Assembly (NCBI GenBank): GCA_021295715.1
Contig: JAGWBV010000008.1
Location: 23,997 to 87,996, forward strand
From: Candidatus Poribacteria bacterium
GTDB lineage: Bacteria > Poribacteria > WGA-4E > WGA-3G
Reading direction: 5' to 3'
DNA: 64,000 bases
In this document: piece by piece, positions 8,723 to 20,700 of the stretch
How positions within the stretch are numbered: the stretch's first letter is position 1
Layout of the letters: every line of letters starts with the position of its first letter
Program-made: the position numbers and the translations under genes
The notes under the pieces: generated by a model
Databases searched by the model: none
What the model was told of the DNA's origin: nothing
The model's input: only the letters and a program-made list of their open reading frames with translations

Positions 8723-10258
8723 ATGTCCGAATCCATCCATCGTGATTTGTTCTGTTCATTCTGCCAACAGGAGAGTACGCAAGTCCGCCGACTCCTTCAG
8801 GGCAGAGAAGCAAATATTTGCGTTGAATGTATTGTCCGATTGTCAGCGTCCACTGTAGATAGTGCTTCCTGTTCATTTTGTAGACGCGATAACACCCAGA
8901 TCGAAAGACTTTTTAACGGACTTGATGCAAATATCTGTGAGAAATGTCTTGCCGAGTGTATCGTTGTTTGTAATGACATTCTCACGCGTGAACCCGATGG
9001 GAGTCTCGACTTTTCTATAGAGGACTTTAAAAGCGGTGATTCGAGCGAACAGGAGGGATCTGGCAGTGGTCCTGAGCGTAGAGCTTCACGGGTTCGTGGA
9101 AGTAGTGCCCACGAGCAAATGGAAACTGATCCTGCAAACACAACACACTCTCGAACAGAAAATGAACAAGACCCATTTGCAGCACCGCCTTCACCCGAAA
9201 AAATTAAAGCAAAGCTTGATGAATATGTAGTCGGTCAGGAAGATGCGAAAAAGACGTTATCTGTTGCTGTTTACACACATTATAAACGCTTACACCATGG
9301 CAATACAACTGATGAGGTTGAATTAGACAAGAGCAACATTTTACTCATTGGTCCAACCGGCACGGGAAAAACGCTCCTCGCGCAAACCCTCGCTAAGGTG
9401 TTAGACGTGCCATTCGCTATTACCGATGCAACGACGTTGACGGAAGCAGGGTACGTGGGTGAAGATGTCGAAAATATCATCTTGAAGTTGGTCCAAGCCG
9501 CAGATGGTGATGTCGCCCGTGCAGAAACAGGCATCATTTATATTGATGAAATTGATAAGATCACACGTAAATCTGAAAACCCATCAATTACTCGTGATGT
9601 TTCCGGTGAAGGTGTTCAGCAGGCATTGCTTAAGATTCTTGAAGGAACAATGGCGAATGTTCCACCGCGCGGCGGCAGGAAGCACCCGCATCAAGAGATG
9701 ATCGAGGTGAACACCAAAAAGGTGTTGTTCATTTGTGGTGGGACCTTTATTGGGTTGGAAAAGGGCATTAATGATAGACTTGGAAAACAGAGTATTGGCT
9801 TTGGTTCGCCTATTCAACCTAAGCGTGAAACAAAAATTCATGAAATTCTCGCACAGGTAACACCAAAGGATCTCATTAAATACGGTTTTATACCAGAATT
9901 AATTGGGCGCCTACCGGTTGTCACAACGCTTCATGAACTGGATGCCCCAGCACTCGTTCGCATTCTCACTGAACCCAAGAACGCTTTGATTAGGCAATAT
10001 CAGCATCTCTTGGCTTATGAAGGCGTGCAATTCCACGTGTCTGATGAGGCGTTAACCGCCATTGCAGATGAGGTAATTGAACGTGAAACTGGGGCGCGTG
10101 GGTTAAGGGCTGTTTTTGAAAGAATTATGCTTGATACGCTTTATCGTCTTCCTTCGCTTGACGATGTTGAAGCGTGCCATGTTAGCGAAGATACCGTGCG
10201 TAAGAATGAACTGCCAGAACTCGCTTACAGGAAATCCGAAGCACTTAAAACCGCTTAA
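8723..10258 (+). CDS. clpX: ClpX unfoldase with two tandem N-terminal zinc-binding domains
   Basis: This 511-aa AAA+ unfoldase delivers substrates to ClpP. I chose the ATG at 8723, preceded by AAGGAGAG with 9-nt spacing. Conserved features are Walker A GPTGTGKT, pore loop GYVGED, Walker B IIYIDEID and the ClpP-docking loop IGFG. ClpX usually has one zf-C4 module. Here there are two in a row: Cys11/14/33/36 and Cys50/53/72/75, with near-parallel sequences (CSFC..., NIC-xx-C). An acidic/Ser linker (residues about 100-150) then leads to the AAA+ core. The protein is about 85 aa longer than E. coli ClpX (424 aa), explained by the extra module and linker. Confidence 0.95.
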   Translation: MSESIHRDLFCSFCQQESTQVRRLLQGREANICVECIVRLSASTVDSASCSFCRRDNTQIERLFNGLDANICEKCLAECIVVCNDILTREPDGSLDFSIEDFKSGDSSEQEGSGSGPERRASRVRGSSAHEQMETDPANTTHSRTENEQDPFAAPPSPEKIKAKLDEYVVGQEDAKKTLSVAVYTHYKRLHHGNTTDEVELDKSNILLIGPTGTGKTLLAQTLAKVLDVPFAITDATTLTEAGYVGEDVENIILKLVQAADGDVARAETGIIYIDEIDKITRKSENPSITRDVSGEGVQQALLKILEGTMANVPPRGGRKHPHQEMIEVNTKKVLFICGGTFIGLEKGINDRLGKQSIGFGSPIQPKRETKIHEILAQVTPKDLIKYGFIPELIGRLPVVTTLHELDAPALVRILTEPKNALIRQYQHLLAYEGVQFHVSDEALTAIADEVIERETGARGLRAVFERIMLDTLYRLPSLDDVEACHVSEDTVRKNELPELAYRKSEALKTA

Positions 10259-10261
10259 TAG

Positions 10262-10371
10262 TTTTTAATTATTCCTTGCGGAGGGATGAGGTGGGTTTGG
10301 GAGTTCACGGTCTCTTCCGTATATCTAAAGTCCTAACGCACGTCGCTACACCACAAGGTAAAATTAAAAAA
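10262..10371. repeat. Family-1 (RBS-bearing) element with terminal inverted repeats, upstream of lon
   Basis: The left end TTTTTAATTATTCCTTGCGG (10262-10281) is matched by an inverted right end CCACAAGGTAAAATTAAAAA (10351-10370) at 16 of 20 positions. This makes a 109-bp MITE-like unit. The right end is followed by AAGGAAAAAAAT and the lon start codon. Confidence 0.65.
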
Positions 10372-10381
10372 GGAAAAAAAT

Positions 10382-12829
10382 ATGAATTCGACAGCAACGA
10401 AAGAATACGAAACGGTAAGTTTACCCGTTATCTATTTGCCCCCGGATTTCGATGCGATTTTGATTTTTCCGAGGACAAGATCTCTTTTAAATGTTGCCCG
10501 CCAAAGGGGAGTCCAGGCAACCCATACTGCCCTCAGCGCAAATAGGCGTATACTCCTTCTCTACCAAAAAGTGGAACTGGAAGAAGGGGAAGAGGTGACT
10601 CCGGAACACCTCCACACCGTTGGTGCTGTCGCAAATATCATTGAGTCTTATGAACCCGGCGACGGCACCATCCGAATCGCTATTGCCGCAGAACATCGCG
10701 CAATAGTTCTCCGTTTTACAGAGACTGATGACTTTTTGAGTGCGGACGTGCAAATCGTCCATGAGGAGATAGGCTTAGCGAGCACCTCCGAGGCTCTCAT
10801 GAAGGAAGCCAGAAAACTTTTCAATGAGTATGCAAAGACGCGACAGCAGGAACAGAGTAGGGGTTCACAACCTCAAGGTTTAAGCTCTGATGAAGTCAAA
10901 CGCTCCATTAAGGAGCAAGAAGAACCTGGGCATCTCGCAGATACTATCGCAGGAATTCTCAATCTCACGCCATCGGAACGCCAAGCTGTTATGGACGAAC
11001 TGAATCCTATTAAGCGTCTACAACTCATCATCCAGTTTTTGAACCAAGCACTGGAACGGAATGAACTCCGTGATGACATTCATAATCAGGTTCGCGAATC
11101 CGTCCAGAAGACGCATCGTGAATTCTACCTTCAGGAACAGATGAAGGTTATCCAGAAAGAACTGGGTAGGGATGATATTGCTGAAGTTGATGAGCTCCGA
11201 GAACAGGTGAAAAACGCTGGCTTGTCTGAAGAAGCGGAAGAAAAGGCTCTTAAAGAGCTCGATCGGCTGGCACAGATACCCCCGCAGTCTGCTGAATCTG
11301 GCGTTATCCGCACTTATGTTGATTGGATACTTGCGCTACCGTGGAAAGAGAAAACAGAGGATCAGCTTGAACTCCCCGAAGCACAGCGGATACTTGATGA
11401 GGACCACTACGGGTTAGAGAAACCAAAAGAAAACGTGTTGGAATACCTTGCTGTTTTACAACTCGTCAAACACCTCAAAGGACCTATTATCTGTCTTGTT
11501 GGTCCTCCCGGGGTTGGAAAAACCTCACTCGGCAAATCAATTGCCCGCGCCACAGGTAGAAAGTTTGTCAGAATGTCTCTCGGTGGTGTTCGAGACGAAG
11601 CTGAGATTCGCGGACACAGACGCACTTATATCGGTGCAATCCCTGGACGTATCATCCAAGGACTCCGCGATGTCAAGTCGAAAAATCCACTGTTCTTGCT
11701 TGATGAGATTGATAAACTCAGCTCGGATTTCCGGGGCGATCCTGCATCTGCTCTCCTGGAAGTGCTTGATCCCGAACAAAACTCCACTTTCCGAGATCAT
11801 TACATGGATATCGCATTCGACCTCTCGGATGTTATGTTTATCACGACTGCCAACACCCGTGTTACGATACCGCCTGCACTCCAGGACCGGATGGAAATCA
11901 TTGAGTTGCCGGGTTATACAGATTTTGAGAAGCATAACATCACTACCTTTACACCGAATGGTCTTATCCCTAAGCAACTCGAACGTCATGGGCTTTCAGA
12001 TAACAATGTCGCTTTCACCGACGAAGCCATCTTTGAGATGATTCACAAGTACACGCGTGAGGCTGGGGTGCGAAACCTTGAACGCACAATCACGACTGTC
12101 ATGCGAAAGGTTGCGAGGGAGATCGTCACGGAAGATACGCCAGATCTCAAGGTTGAAGTGACACCTGCGAACTTAAGCGACTATCTCGGACCTGCGAAAT
12201 GGACGCGCACGAAAGCTGAAGAACGTAATGAAGTCGGTGTTGCGACAGGCATGGTATGGACCCAAATCGGCGGTGATATTGTTTCTGTTGAAGCAACAAC
12301 GATGCAGGGAGAAGGCAAACTGAATATGACAGGTCAACTTCAGGAAGTGATGCGTGAGTCTGTTCAGACTGCTGTCGCTTACATCCGCTCCCGCGCCGAA
12401 TCTTTCGGACTCTCCGACAATCGGTTTGATCAACAGGACATCCATATTCACATTCCGGAAGGCGCAGTGCCAAAGGATGGTCCGTCCGCTGGTATCACCC
12501 TCGCCACAGCGATTCTCTCAGCGCTCACAGGAAAGTCTGTTCGCAAAGATGTTGCCATGACCGGAGAGATTACGCTCCGCGGAAGAGTTCTGCCGATTGG
12601 TGGCTTAAAAGAAAAAGCACTCGCTGCCTATCGAAACGGTATTTTCGACATCATTATTCCTGAGGACAACGAGAAAGATGAGACTGACATCCCGACCGAA
12701 ATTCGGGAAGGCATCCGTTTTCACAAAGTCAACGATATGACACAGGTGCTGGAACAGGCACTCACAGATCCCATCGTGGAACCCGAAGTTCCTGTAGAAG
12801 TGCCGGTTGTCTCCCAACCACCAGTGTAA
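10382..12829 (+). CDS. lon: ATP-dependent Lon protease
   Basis: This 815-aa cytoplasmic AAA+ protease degrades misfolded and regulatory proteins. An N-terminal LON substrate-binding domain (residues about 10-200) is followed by a coiled helical region and the AAA+ module with Walker A GPPGVGKT and Walker B FLLDEIDK. The C-terminal protease domain has the catalytic Ser in PKDGPSAG and Lys in [10 protein letters not shown]. Length matches bacterial LonA (about 780-820 aa). The AAGGA-type site 7 nt before the ATG lies at the edge of a family-1 repeat. It follows clpX at a distance of 123 nt. Confidence 0.96.
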   Translation: MNSTATKEYETVSLPVIYLPPDFDAILIFPRTRSLLNVARQRGVQATHTALSANRRILLLYQKVELEEGEEVTPEHLHTVGAVANIIESYEPGDGTIRIAIAAEHRAIVLRFTETDDFLSADVQIVHEEIGLASTSEALMKEARKLFNEYAKTRQQEQSRGSQPQGLSSDEVKRSIKEQEEPGHLADTIAGILNLTPSERQAVMDELNPIKRLQLIIQFLNQALERNELRDDIHNQVRESVQKTHREFYLQEQMKVIQKELGRDDIAEVDELREQVKNAGLSEEAEEKALKELDRLAQIPPQSAESGVIRTYVDWILALPWKEKTEDQLELPEAQRILDEDHYGLEKPKENVLEYLAVLQLVKHLKGPIICLVGPPGVGKTSLGKSIARATGRKFVRMSLGGVRDEAEIRGHRRTYIGAIPGRIIQGLRDVKSKNPLFLLDEIDKLSSDFRGDPASALLEVLDPEQNSTFRDHYMDIAFDLSDVMFITTANTRVTIPPALQDRMEIIELPGYTDFEKHNITTFTPNGLIPKQLERHGLSDNNVAFTDEAIFEMIHKYTREAGVRNLERTITTVMRKVAREIVTEDTPDLKVEVTPANLSDYLGPAKWTRTKAEERNEVGVATGMVWTQIGGDIVSVEATTMQGEGKLNMTGQLQEVMRESVQTAVAYIRSRAESFGLSDNRFDQQDIHIHIPEGAVPKDGPSAGITLATAILSALTGKSVRKDVAMTGEITLRGRVLPIGGLKEKALAAYRNGIFDIIIPEDNEKDETDIPTEIREGIRFHKVNDMTQVLEQALTDPIVEPEVPVEVPVVSQPPV

Positions 12830-12830
12830 G

Positions 12831-12928
12831 AATAGTTATCAGTTATCGGTTAAAGAGATGCTTGTGGCGGTTACCTGATGTGCCACTGCCACAACCCCTT
12901 AACCGACAACCGACAACCGACAACTATT
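12831..12928. repeat. Family-2 dispersed repeat between lon and rqcP
   Basis: The left arm AGTTATCAGTTATCGGTTAA and the right arm CCTTAACCGACAACCGACAA (followed by another unit) can fold back on each other around a ~45-nt centre. This is one of the clearest copies of the family. Confidence 0.8.
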
Positions 12929-12933
12929 AAAAA

Positions 12934-13197
12934 ATGCGCTTAGACAAATTCCTGCAGGTCAGTCGTCTCGTGAAACGACGTACAATCGCCAACACTCTCT
13001 GCAGCAAAGGTGCGGTCAGCGTCAATGGACACGCTGCGAAAGCGGGAAAAATGCTCGCTGTTGGTGATGTTATCTGCTTACCTCATCCATCCGGCGATGA
13101 AGAGGCACCTGAACCTGAATACGAGGTGCTTGAACTGCCCGCTGGAAACGTTTCGCGTGCCCGTGCCACAACGCTCTATCGTCAACTAAACTCGTAG
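12934..13197 (+). CDS. rqcP: S4-domain RNA-binding protein, RqcP/YabO-like
   Basis: This 87-aa protein is almost entirely an S4 RNA-binding fold: MRLDKFLQVSRLVKRRTIAN at the start, then SVNGHAAKAGKMLAVGD. These are hallmarks of RqcP (YabO)/Hsp15-like proteins. RqcP works with RqcH in C-terminal alanine tailing on stalled 50S subunits, which fits its place after tig-clpP-clpX-lon. The ATG has no ribosome binding site because a repeat ends 5 nt before it. Hsp15 is the alternative assignment. Confidence 0.8.
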   Translation: MRLDKFLQVSRLVKRRTIANTLCSKGAVSVNGHAAKAGKMLAVGDVICLPHPSGDEEAPEPEYEVLELPAGNVSRARATTLYRQLNS

Positions 13198-13278
13198 TCT
13201 CTATCTCCTGATCAAGCAAGGCACATCAGCCTATGAGTTTGTCATTTGAGAAAACCGCAGTCGCTACGAAGCCGAAGT

Positions 13279-13298
13279 CCCACGCTTTAGCGTGTGGG
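13279..13298. repeat. Short GC hairpin, possible IS200/IS605 end remnant
   Basis: CCCACGCTTTAGCGTGTGGG forms a stem-loop with a TTTA loop in the rqcP-pdxA gap. Such hairpins typify IS200/IS605 right ends. No transposase gene is nearby, so it could equally be a plain hairpin. Confidence 0.35.
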
Positions 13299-13351
13299 CA
13301 CTATCACATCCAGCACATCAAGAACCGCAGTGGAACTGCGTCCAAGGGACC

Positions 13352-14581
13352 ATGATTAAAAAACCGAAGGTTGGACTCACAATAGGGGATGCGGCTGGCA
13401 TCGGTCCCGAAATCGTTGTCAAGGCACTTACCCATAAGAGTGTATATTCGTTATGCCAACCGATCGTTATTGGTAGTTCCGCTATCCTTCAGGACGCGTG
13501 TTCCCGCTTCGCATCTTCCAGCAGACCTCCACTCAACCTCAATATAATCAAAACCCCGATGCAGGCAATTGCAAAGCATGGAACGATTGATGTCCTTGAT
13601 GTGTCTTTAATATCCCCTCAGGACATTTCTGTGGGTACTATAGATGCGCGAGCGGGTGCTGCTGCTGTGGAAGCCATTGAAACAGGGACGCATCTTACGA
13701 TGCATCGCGAACTGGATGCCCTCACAACTGCCCCGATCTGCAAAGCCGCTATACACCGCGCAGGGTTTTCCTATCCAGGACATACGGAAATGCTTGCTGC
13801 CTTTACGAACACACCACAGGTAGTAATGATGCTCTGTACACCCGAAGCATTGGATAACCACCAGCCGTCAGCGACCAACAGTGAAAAAAATAGCCGTCAG
13901 CCATCAGGTGTCAGCCGTCAGCAAGATACCGTCGACTCTGTTTCTTCTGTTGCTGATAGCCGACGGTTTCCGACGGTTTCCGACAGCCAGTACGCTGATG
14001 GTTTCCCAGAGTCTCAGAGGTCACGCGATCACGATCATCGTGATGGCGTGCCTCTGCGGAGAGTTATTCCAGCGGTTTCCTTCGTTACGAATCACGTTGC
14101 ATTAGCTGATGTATCAAAACATCTCTCTGTCGAAAGGATTGTTGAGGTTATACGTATCACTCGACAGGCACTGATCCGTTGTGGTATCTCCGAACCGAGA
14201 CTTGCCATTGCGGGGTTAAACCCTCACGCAGGTGAGGACGGCGTGTTCGGAAAAGAGGAGGAGTTCCTTATCCGTCCAGCCATCGCGCAGGCACAAACAC
14301 ACCTCGGCACAATCGATGGACCGCTTCCCGCGGACGCACTTTTTGTCAAGGCAAGTCAAGGCGAATGGCACGCCGTTATCGTGATGTATCACGATCAGGG
14401 CAATATTCCGATAAAACTTCTTGGATTTGGTAAACTTGTGAATGTCACTTTAGGCTTACCGATTGTCCGGACGAGCGTGGACCACGGAACGGCATTTGAC
14501 ATAGCTGGCAAAGGTATCGCTAACGAAATGAGTTTGGTGGGCGCATTAAGTTGTGCTGCGCGACTCGCGCGGACTTTTTAA
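13352..14581 (+). CDS. pdxA: 4-hydroxythreonine-4-phosphate dehydrogenase with a 68-residue repeat-encoded insertion
   Basis: PdxA oxidises 4-phosphohydroxy-threonine in vitamin B6 synthesis. I place the start at the ATG at 13352 because the protein then begins KPKVGLTIGDAAGIGPE, the family N-terminus. The 409 aa compare with about 330 in E. coli. Metal-binding histidines are visible in YPGHTE, VTNHVAL and MYHDQG, and GPLPADALF and TSVDHGTAFD are conserved. Residues about 169-236 have no family counterpart. They sit between the first two metal-binding histidines and are encoded by a family-2 repeat followed by the 40-bp palindrome (13859-14055). The frame stays open, so the protein may still fold with an exposed low-complexity loop. 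Confidence 0.9.
   Translation: MIKKPKVGLTIGDAAGIGPEIVVKALTHKSVYSLCQPIVIGSSAILQDACSRFASSSRPPLNLNIIKTPMQAIAKHGTIDVLDVSLISPQDISVGTIDARAGAAAVEAIETGTHLTMHRELDALTTAPICKAAIHRAGFSYPGHTEMLAAFTNTPQVVMMLCTPEALDNHQPSATNSEKNSRQPSGVSRQQDTVDSVSSVADSRRFPTVSDSQYADGFPESQRSRDHDHRDGVPLRRVIPAVSFVTNHVALADVSKHLSVERIVEVIRITRQALIRCGISEPRLAIAGLNPHAGEDGVFGKEEEFLIRPAIAQAQTHLGTIDGPLPADALFVKASQGEWHAVIVMYHDQGNIPIKLLGFGKLVNVTLGLPIVRTSVDHGTAFDIAGKGIANEMSLVGALSCAARLARTF
13859..13995. repeat. Family-2 repeat inserted in frame within pdxA
   Basis: The stretch consists of CAGCCGTCAGC, GTCAGCCATCAGGTGTCAGC and CGACGGTTTCCGACGGTTTC-type units. It encodes the Ser/Gln/Asp-rich insertion of PdxA. The same unit types are found in intergenic copies. 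Confidence 0.75.
14016..14055. repeat. 40-bp palindromic repeat, copy B (inside pdxA)
   Basis: It begins AGAGGTCACGCGATCACGAT and its second half is nearly the reverse complement. It encodes QRSRDHDHRDGVPL within PdxA. It matches copies at 5981-6020 (reverse orientation) and 55088-55127. Confidence 0.8.
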
Positions 14582-14776
14582 TTTACCTTGCGGAGGAATA
14601 ATATGGACTTGACTTTGAAGTGCCTTTCTTATATCCGTCCTCCACTACGTTACAGACTACAATTCAGAAAATAATCAAAATCAGCCGCCTGCAACAACGG
14701 CGCATGAGGTAGGCACCCAAAATTCGTTGTTAAACCACCGCTTCATTTTCATTTAACGCCTTGCGAATAATCAAAA
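14578..14776. repeat. Family-1 element between pdxA and the C25 gene (degenerate)
   Basis: The end TTTTTAATTTACCTTGCGG overlaps the pdxA stop codon. The motif GAAGTGCCTTTC matches the copy in front of proS. The far end GCGAATAATCAAAAA, close to the next start codon, resembles the other end of the family. Confidence 0.5.
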
Positions 14777-14786
14777 AATTAGAAAA

Positions 14787-17700
14787 ATGAGAAAGATTCG
14801 TTTTTTTTTAGCCATAATTTTTATATGCTACACCGTTCTAACATTAATTTCCGTAGCACAGACCCCATCAACATTGGGGACATCCAGAGAAAATGTTCAA
14901 GCAAAAATCCCAAGCAAAAATCCTCTACAGATTCTCGCAACCACATCGGACACACTCACAGCCCGTTTCACACTACCCGAAATCCAAGTAAGGAATAGCC
15001 GTCAGCAAGAATGGCAGTCGGCAGTCGGCAGTCGGCAGTCAGCAAAGAGAGTTCCCTTAAACGATACCCTCTTTACCGATAGCCAAGAGGTTTTTTCGGA
15101 AGAAAAAACCGCCCCGACAGCCGATAGCCAATACATCGAAATCTATTTTGCGGGTGCGGATTGGACGCTTGATGTTGGGAAACCGCGTCTCCCTATCTAC
15201 ACACAACGCATCGGTATTCCCATCGTTGGGACACCTATTGTCACCGTCATTCAAGCACGTCCAGAGATAAGAAACGTTGAAAATATTCGTATCACGCCAG
15301 ACGACCCAATTTTCCCTTCTCCAACGACACACTCCCGCCCCAATACTTCGCGGGCTCAAGGCTTTTATCCGACACAGTTGGTTGAGGCTATCCCCGTAGG
15401 TTTTGTGCGGGACCAGCGCATCGCGAGTCTGCAAATCAACCCGATACAATACAATCCGGCAACAAAGCAGTTGAAAATTTTCAAATCTGTGACATTCCGT
15501 ATCGATTTCCCATCTTTTCGGGTAACGAGTGGGAACCTGGGCATGGGAACTTCTGCTGGTAAAACTGTTTCTGCTGCTCCGTCTACCTTTTCAAGGAAAT
15601 CTCCGGCTTTTGAGAGTTTATTCCAAGGAACGCTGCGAAATTATGATCAGGCAAAACCGTGGCGCAGTCAGCGGCAGATGTCTTACGGAAATTACGCTCC
15701 TCGAGCACCCGCCCTAACAGTTTCCAATACGTTCCGATTTAAAATCCCCATTACCAGAACGGATCTCTATCGCATTACCTATAATAAGATTAGAGCAACA
15801 GGTATCGAGCCAGAAGATATTGACCTTGATACCGTTCGATTGGAAAGTAGCGGACAAAAACAGGGCATCTATGTTTTTGATGAAAACGGGAACAACACCT
15901 TCGACCAAGACGAGTGGATGGTCTTTTATGGGCGCGCATTGGCTGATAACAAATTTACCGACGAAAACGTTTACTGGCTTCGCTTCGCTTTACAAGGAGA
16001 GCCAAATACTGGCATTGAGGGGTCGCGCGTTGAGGAACGAGACGCAACGCCAGTGACACAAAACCTGATATCACCCACCGCTTTCTTAGCACGTGCTCGA
16101 TTTGAAGAAAATGTGCATCATGATGTCTTGGCGGGTACCGAGATTAAGTCTGAACTTGCCGATCACTATTTCTGGGTTGCTTTCCGCGGTGGGAACATTG
16201 ATACAAGTCGAAAGGATTTTCCCATAGAGGTGCCCATGGCTGTCCCACGGCTCGCGATCGACCGCTTAGCCACCTTGCGTCTCAAATTCCAAGGGGCTTC
16301 CCGCAGAGGGAACGCACTTCACCTTGCCCGAATTTCTTTCAACGGTCTTCAACTCGGTAGGATTGAGGAGTGGAAACGCCAAGGTTCGCAGATCGCGACC
16401 CGCAGCATTCCACATGCCCGCGTCCATAATAACCAAGTGAATTTCATGCGTATCGAGGCATTGGATAAGAATCACACCCCCGCTGGCTCCTACGACTTCT
16501 ATCTCGACTGGTATGAATTTGACTATTGGCGAGGGTTTCAGGCAGAGGCTAACCGTCTTGAGTTCAATACCAATACTGAACCACGCAACCGTGGCAAAGT
16601 CCATTACAACGTCCGAAACATCTTTCAGGATACAATTGATGTGTATCAAATTGACGAGAATGGCATCGCCAGTAGACTCACTGGTGGTAAAGTTACGCGC
16701 ATTGGTGCGAGCCATCAAATTCTCTTTGAGGATACTGTCAACCAACACAAGCGTTATTTCGTCATCAGCCGTTCTGGCTATCGAAGCATCAACGCGCTTG
16801 TCCGAACGCCGCCAACACCGTTACGCAATCCTTCCAACCAAGCAGACTATGTCGTCATTACGCATCCGAACTTCACCGAAAACATTCAACCCCTCGTCGA
16901 ATTTCGCCGTTCACAGGGCTTGACGACTATGGTTGTTGATATTGGTGATATCTACGATGAATTCAGCGATGGTCTTTTTAACCCCTTTGCGATCCGTCGG
17001 TTCCTCCGATACGCCTATAACAGTTGGCAACAGCCTGCGCCCACTTATGTCCTCCTCGTTGGCGATGCCCACTATGATTACAAAAACACGACGGTTGAGC
17101 GTTATCGTCGCGATCCCAATTTTCGTGGCACCTATAATCTCTATCCGATCACTGTGCCTACATATCATGGATGGGCACCCGCAAGTGGGGAAACCGCTAT
17201 GGACCAGCGCTTTGTTAACATCAGCGGCGAGGATGCACTTCCAGACATGCTTATCGGAAGACTCTCTGTTCAAACTCGCGATGAACTCGCGACCATGGTT
17301 GAAAAGATCATCAACTATGAGAAGAATCTTCAAACGGGGGTGTGGCAAGGGACATTGATTCAGGTCGCAGATGACCACACAGATAATCCATCCGATGGTG
17401 TCTTTGAGGCATCGCGTAATGAATTGATACAGGAAATTATACCCGTTGGATATGACACTCGCCAAATTTATCTTCGAAAGATTAGAAGCCCCGATCGCAC
17501 ACGCGCGCAAATTCGTGCTGCTATCAACAGAGGCGCGCTTGCCATTGAATATACTGGGCATGGAGGCATACAGACGTGGGCAGATGAGGCTATTTTTCAT
17601 AGCGAAGATGTCGTTAGTCTGCGAAACCGATACCTCCCCTTTGTTATTACAACGACCTGTCTGAATGGACAGTTTGACAAACCGCAGCAGGTTGGGAACT

Positions 17701-20700
17701 TCTGCCTGAGCGAGCAATTTCTGTTGGGAAAATATGGTGCGATTGCGGCACTCTCGGCGACACGGTTAACCTACGGCACAGCAAATGCCGAATTCGACAA
17801 AGACCTCTTTGAATCCCTGTTCGGAGTAGGTCGTGCACCTAAACTTGTTATCAACGGTGATGGTGAACTTCCACCAACGATAGGGCATATTGTTGCCGAT
17901 GCTAAAATTAGTTTTGTCAGTCGCATTCGGAATACACAATGGATCCCTGGGACGGAACAATACACACTTTTCGGAGACCCCGCGTCCCACCTCGCTCGTC
18001 CCGAACTTGATATAAAGGTTGATTTAGAACGCATCGCGCTCAACAAGACACACGAAATTGTCATCAAGGCGAACGAGGTAGGAACAATTGAAGATGTTTT
18101 TGATAAGGTGTCTGGAATTGCACTGCCAGGTGCTGAGCGTTTTACAATCGCATCCGATTTTAGTACGGAGTCGCTCACTGCCTTCGCAACCTTCGCGAAT
18201 CATTTTGACGATAATATCAATAATGACCTCGTGCAGCGGACGGGCGGCAGAGTCTGGAAGGGGGAATATGGGACGATTCGTCTTGACGTACCAAACAGCG
18301 CGCTACCGGGTGGCGGAGTTGCACGGGTCTTCGCTTATGATGAGACTCGCGCTGCTATCGGCGGAACTCGGTTTTGGATTGACACACCCGTTGTACACGA
18401 CATCCGAGAAACCATTGATATTAAAGTTACAGACACGCTCAGTATTAGCGTCCTTGTTGTTGATGATAAGGGACCCGGCGGTATACGAAGTATAAAGGTT
18501 TTATGGGATGACACGGCTACCTTCAAAGACGAGACAATACAGATGGTCCCTGCGCGAGCCCCCCCTGGCGATGTCCCTCTCGGTGGACAATGGTATGAAC
18601 TCGAAACAGCCATTCCGCTGCCACCGGGTGGACGGCAGGTCCGCTATCGACTCCTCATTACTGACAGCACAGGACATGAAATCGCTATCCCATCAAAAAT
18701 AGAACGCAACATCGTCAGAGTGCCTGAGGGTCCCAACATCGCAATTGGTACGGATGAAACCGACAGGGCACCTATTCAATATACGTTTGATGAGGAAAAG
18801 AACAACTATCAACTCGTCGGAGAGATCATTAACATTGGTGGACGTCTCGTTCGATCCGATATTGAAGTGGTATTTGCTGAAGGTAACCCAGATGCAGAGG
18901 GGAATAGCATCATCGACGAAGATGCCGATATCATAGGGCGGGTGACCATTACACCGGACGATTGGACAGATGGCATACACGCGTTGCAACGCGTGACTGC
19001 AACTTTGGATCTTGACAAACCGCTCGCAACAGGCGTACACAAGATTTATGTTCTCGCGGATCCCGATGATCCGGAGATTGAGGACGAAATTCTCGGAAAT
19101 ATCCAAGAATCACGCCAGTTTGATAACAAAAAACACATCTCCTTTATCGTCAATGAGTTTAATTACAAACCGCAAGAGGAATTAACAGCGTTCAGCCTGG
19201 ATAGAGTGTTTGACATCCACTTTCCTGCGAGCGCGCTCGATGCTGAACCGCAGAATAAGGCAGGTATCCCCCTCTCTGTTTCTTCACAGTCGCCGGCTGC
19301 TCCATCTCAACCGGATCTCCAGTTCGCTCCCATTCCTCGCGTCGCTGCACTTCGACGCGGACTCATTCGTCAGGGAACAGAGGTTGCGCAATATTACGAA
19401 CCCGCTTTTCGCACAGGTGTAAAGGAGCTCAAGAAACCTGCCGAGGTCAAACTCCGCTTCGATGTAAGTGCTTTGGAAGATACTGTGCGGGAAGAGACAT
19501 TGCTCCAACCCGACAATCCGGCATTTAAAACCGAATTAGAGGAACTTACAAAAGACTTAGCAATCTACGCATGGCAAGCAGATCCTTCGGCATGGCGACG
19601 CTTGTCATCACAGATTAATTACACCTCCGAAGGCGATTTTCTGCTCGAAAACTATGTCACTCCAACGCAAATGGAGAACGCAAGCGAACAGGAACTGGAA
19701 ACTTCTGCTATCAGCATCAACCCGAATCTCACTCCTGCTGGAACTTGGATACTACTGTTTTTGGATTCCAATGAATACGAAGTGTTTCTCAAACGCAAGG
19801 GAGACCCACTCATCCAAAAACTTGATAAGCCCGGACAATTGGATAATCCGTTCAGGGAGGAAGGGTTCGGTTTGGAATTACGGATTCCAAGGAAAGAAAG
19901 CACACCGTTGGGAGTCAACTACACCTTTGAATTTGCGGATATTCTCGCTTTTAAAACCGATTATGATCCCGGAGGCGATGTTGTTCTCATCGAAACATGG
20001 AATGCCAATCTTGGCAATGGTAACGCCACGGTAAGCAGTCGACCTGGACCCAAAGGAGAATTTGCGATTGGCGATTGGTTTATCTTTTTTACCGATTCTG
20101 TCCGTTACGAACTCTATGATGCCTCTGCGGAACCTGTCCACCATCCAAACGGAGTCAAAGTCCGAGGTAAGGTGAATGAACCCCTTTATCTGAGCCATCT
20201 CGGATTGGATATCATCGTCACCGCAAGCTCTGAGAACTTTAATTTCGGTGATAAGGTGAAATTCAGTAGTGCCCGAACTGGAACGATAACGGCAGAGGTA
20301 AACAAGCTCACACAGTTCGCGCTTATGCGGAGCACCGATACCGAACCACCTACCTTCAGTATATGGGTGGACGGTATCCAACCGCAGACCGGCAGCGTGA
20401 TTCCGCCACGCCCGAGTATCTCTATTGTGCTACAGGATGCCAACGGTATTGATACAGAATTCCTCACAATCGCCAGACAAAAGGACAGCGGTCCTCTTGA
20501 ACCGATTACTGATTATGAGATCCGCACGCAGGGGGGTTTTCAAACGGTGCCGATTGACTATCAACCGATCCTCTTCCCGGGTGAGCACACCTTCAATATT
20601 ACGGCACAGGATTTCAATGGGAACACCATCGGCGGCGACGAAGGGATTGTCACCTACAGATTTTTTGTCACTGAAGCCCCAGATCTTACGCCGCCCACTA

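Noticed and set aside
10276..10545. 89-aa reading frame before lon
   Set aside because: It lies across the family-1 element and overlaps the well-supported lon start in another frame.
13292..13351. N-terminal extension of PdxA from an ATG at 13292
   Set aside because: The extra residues do not match PdxA and cover a hairpin; the family N-terminus begins right after the ATG at 13352.
16911..17717. 268-aa reading frame antisense to the C25 catalytic domain
   Set aside because: It is a shadow of a strongly supported coding sequence with catalytic motifs on the plus strand; it has no family features.
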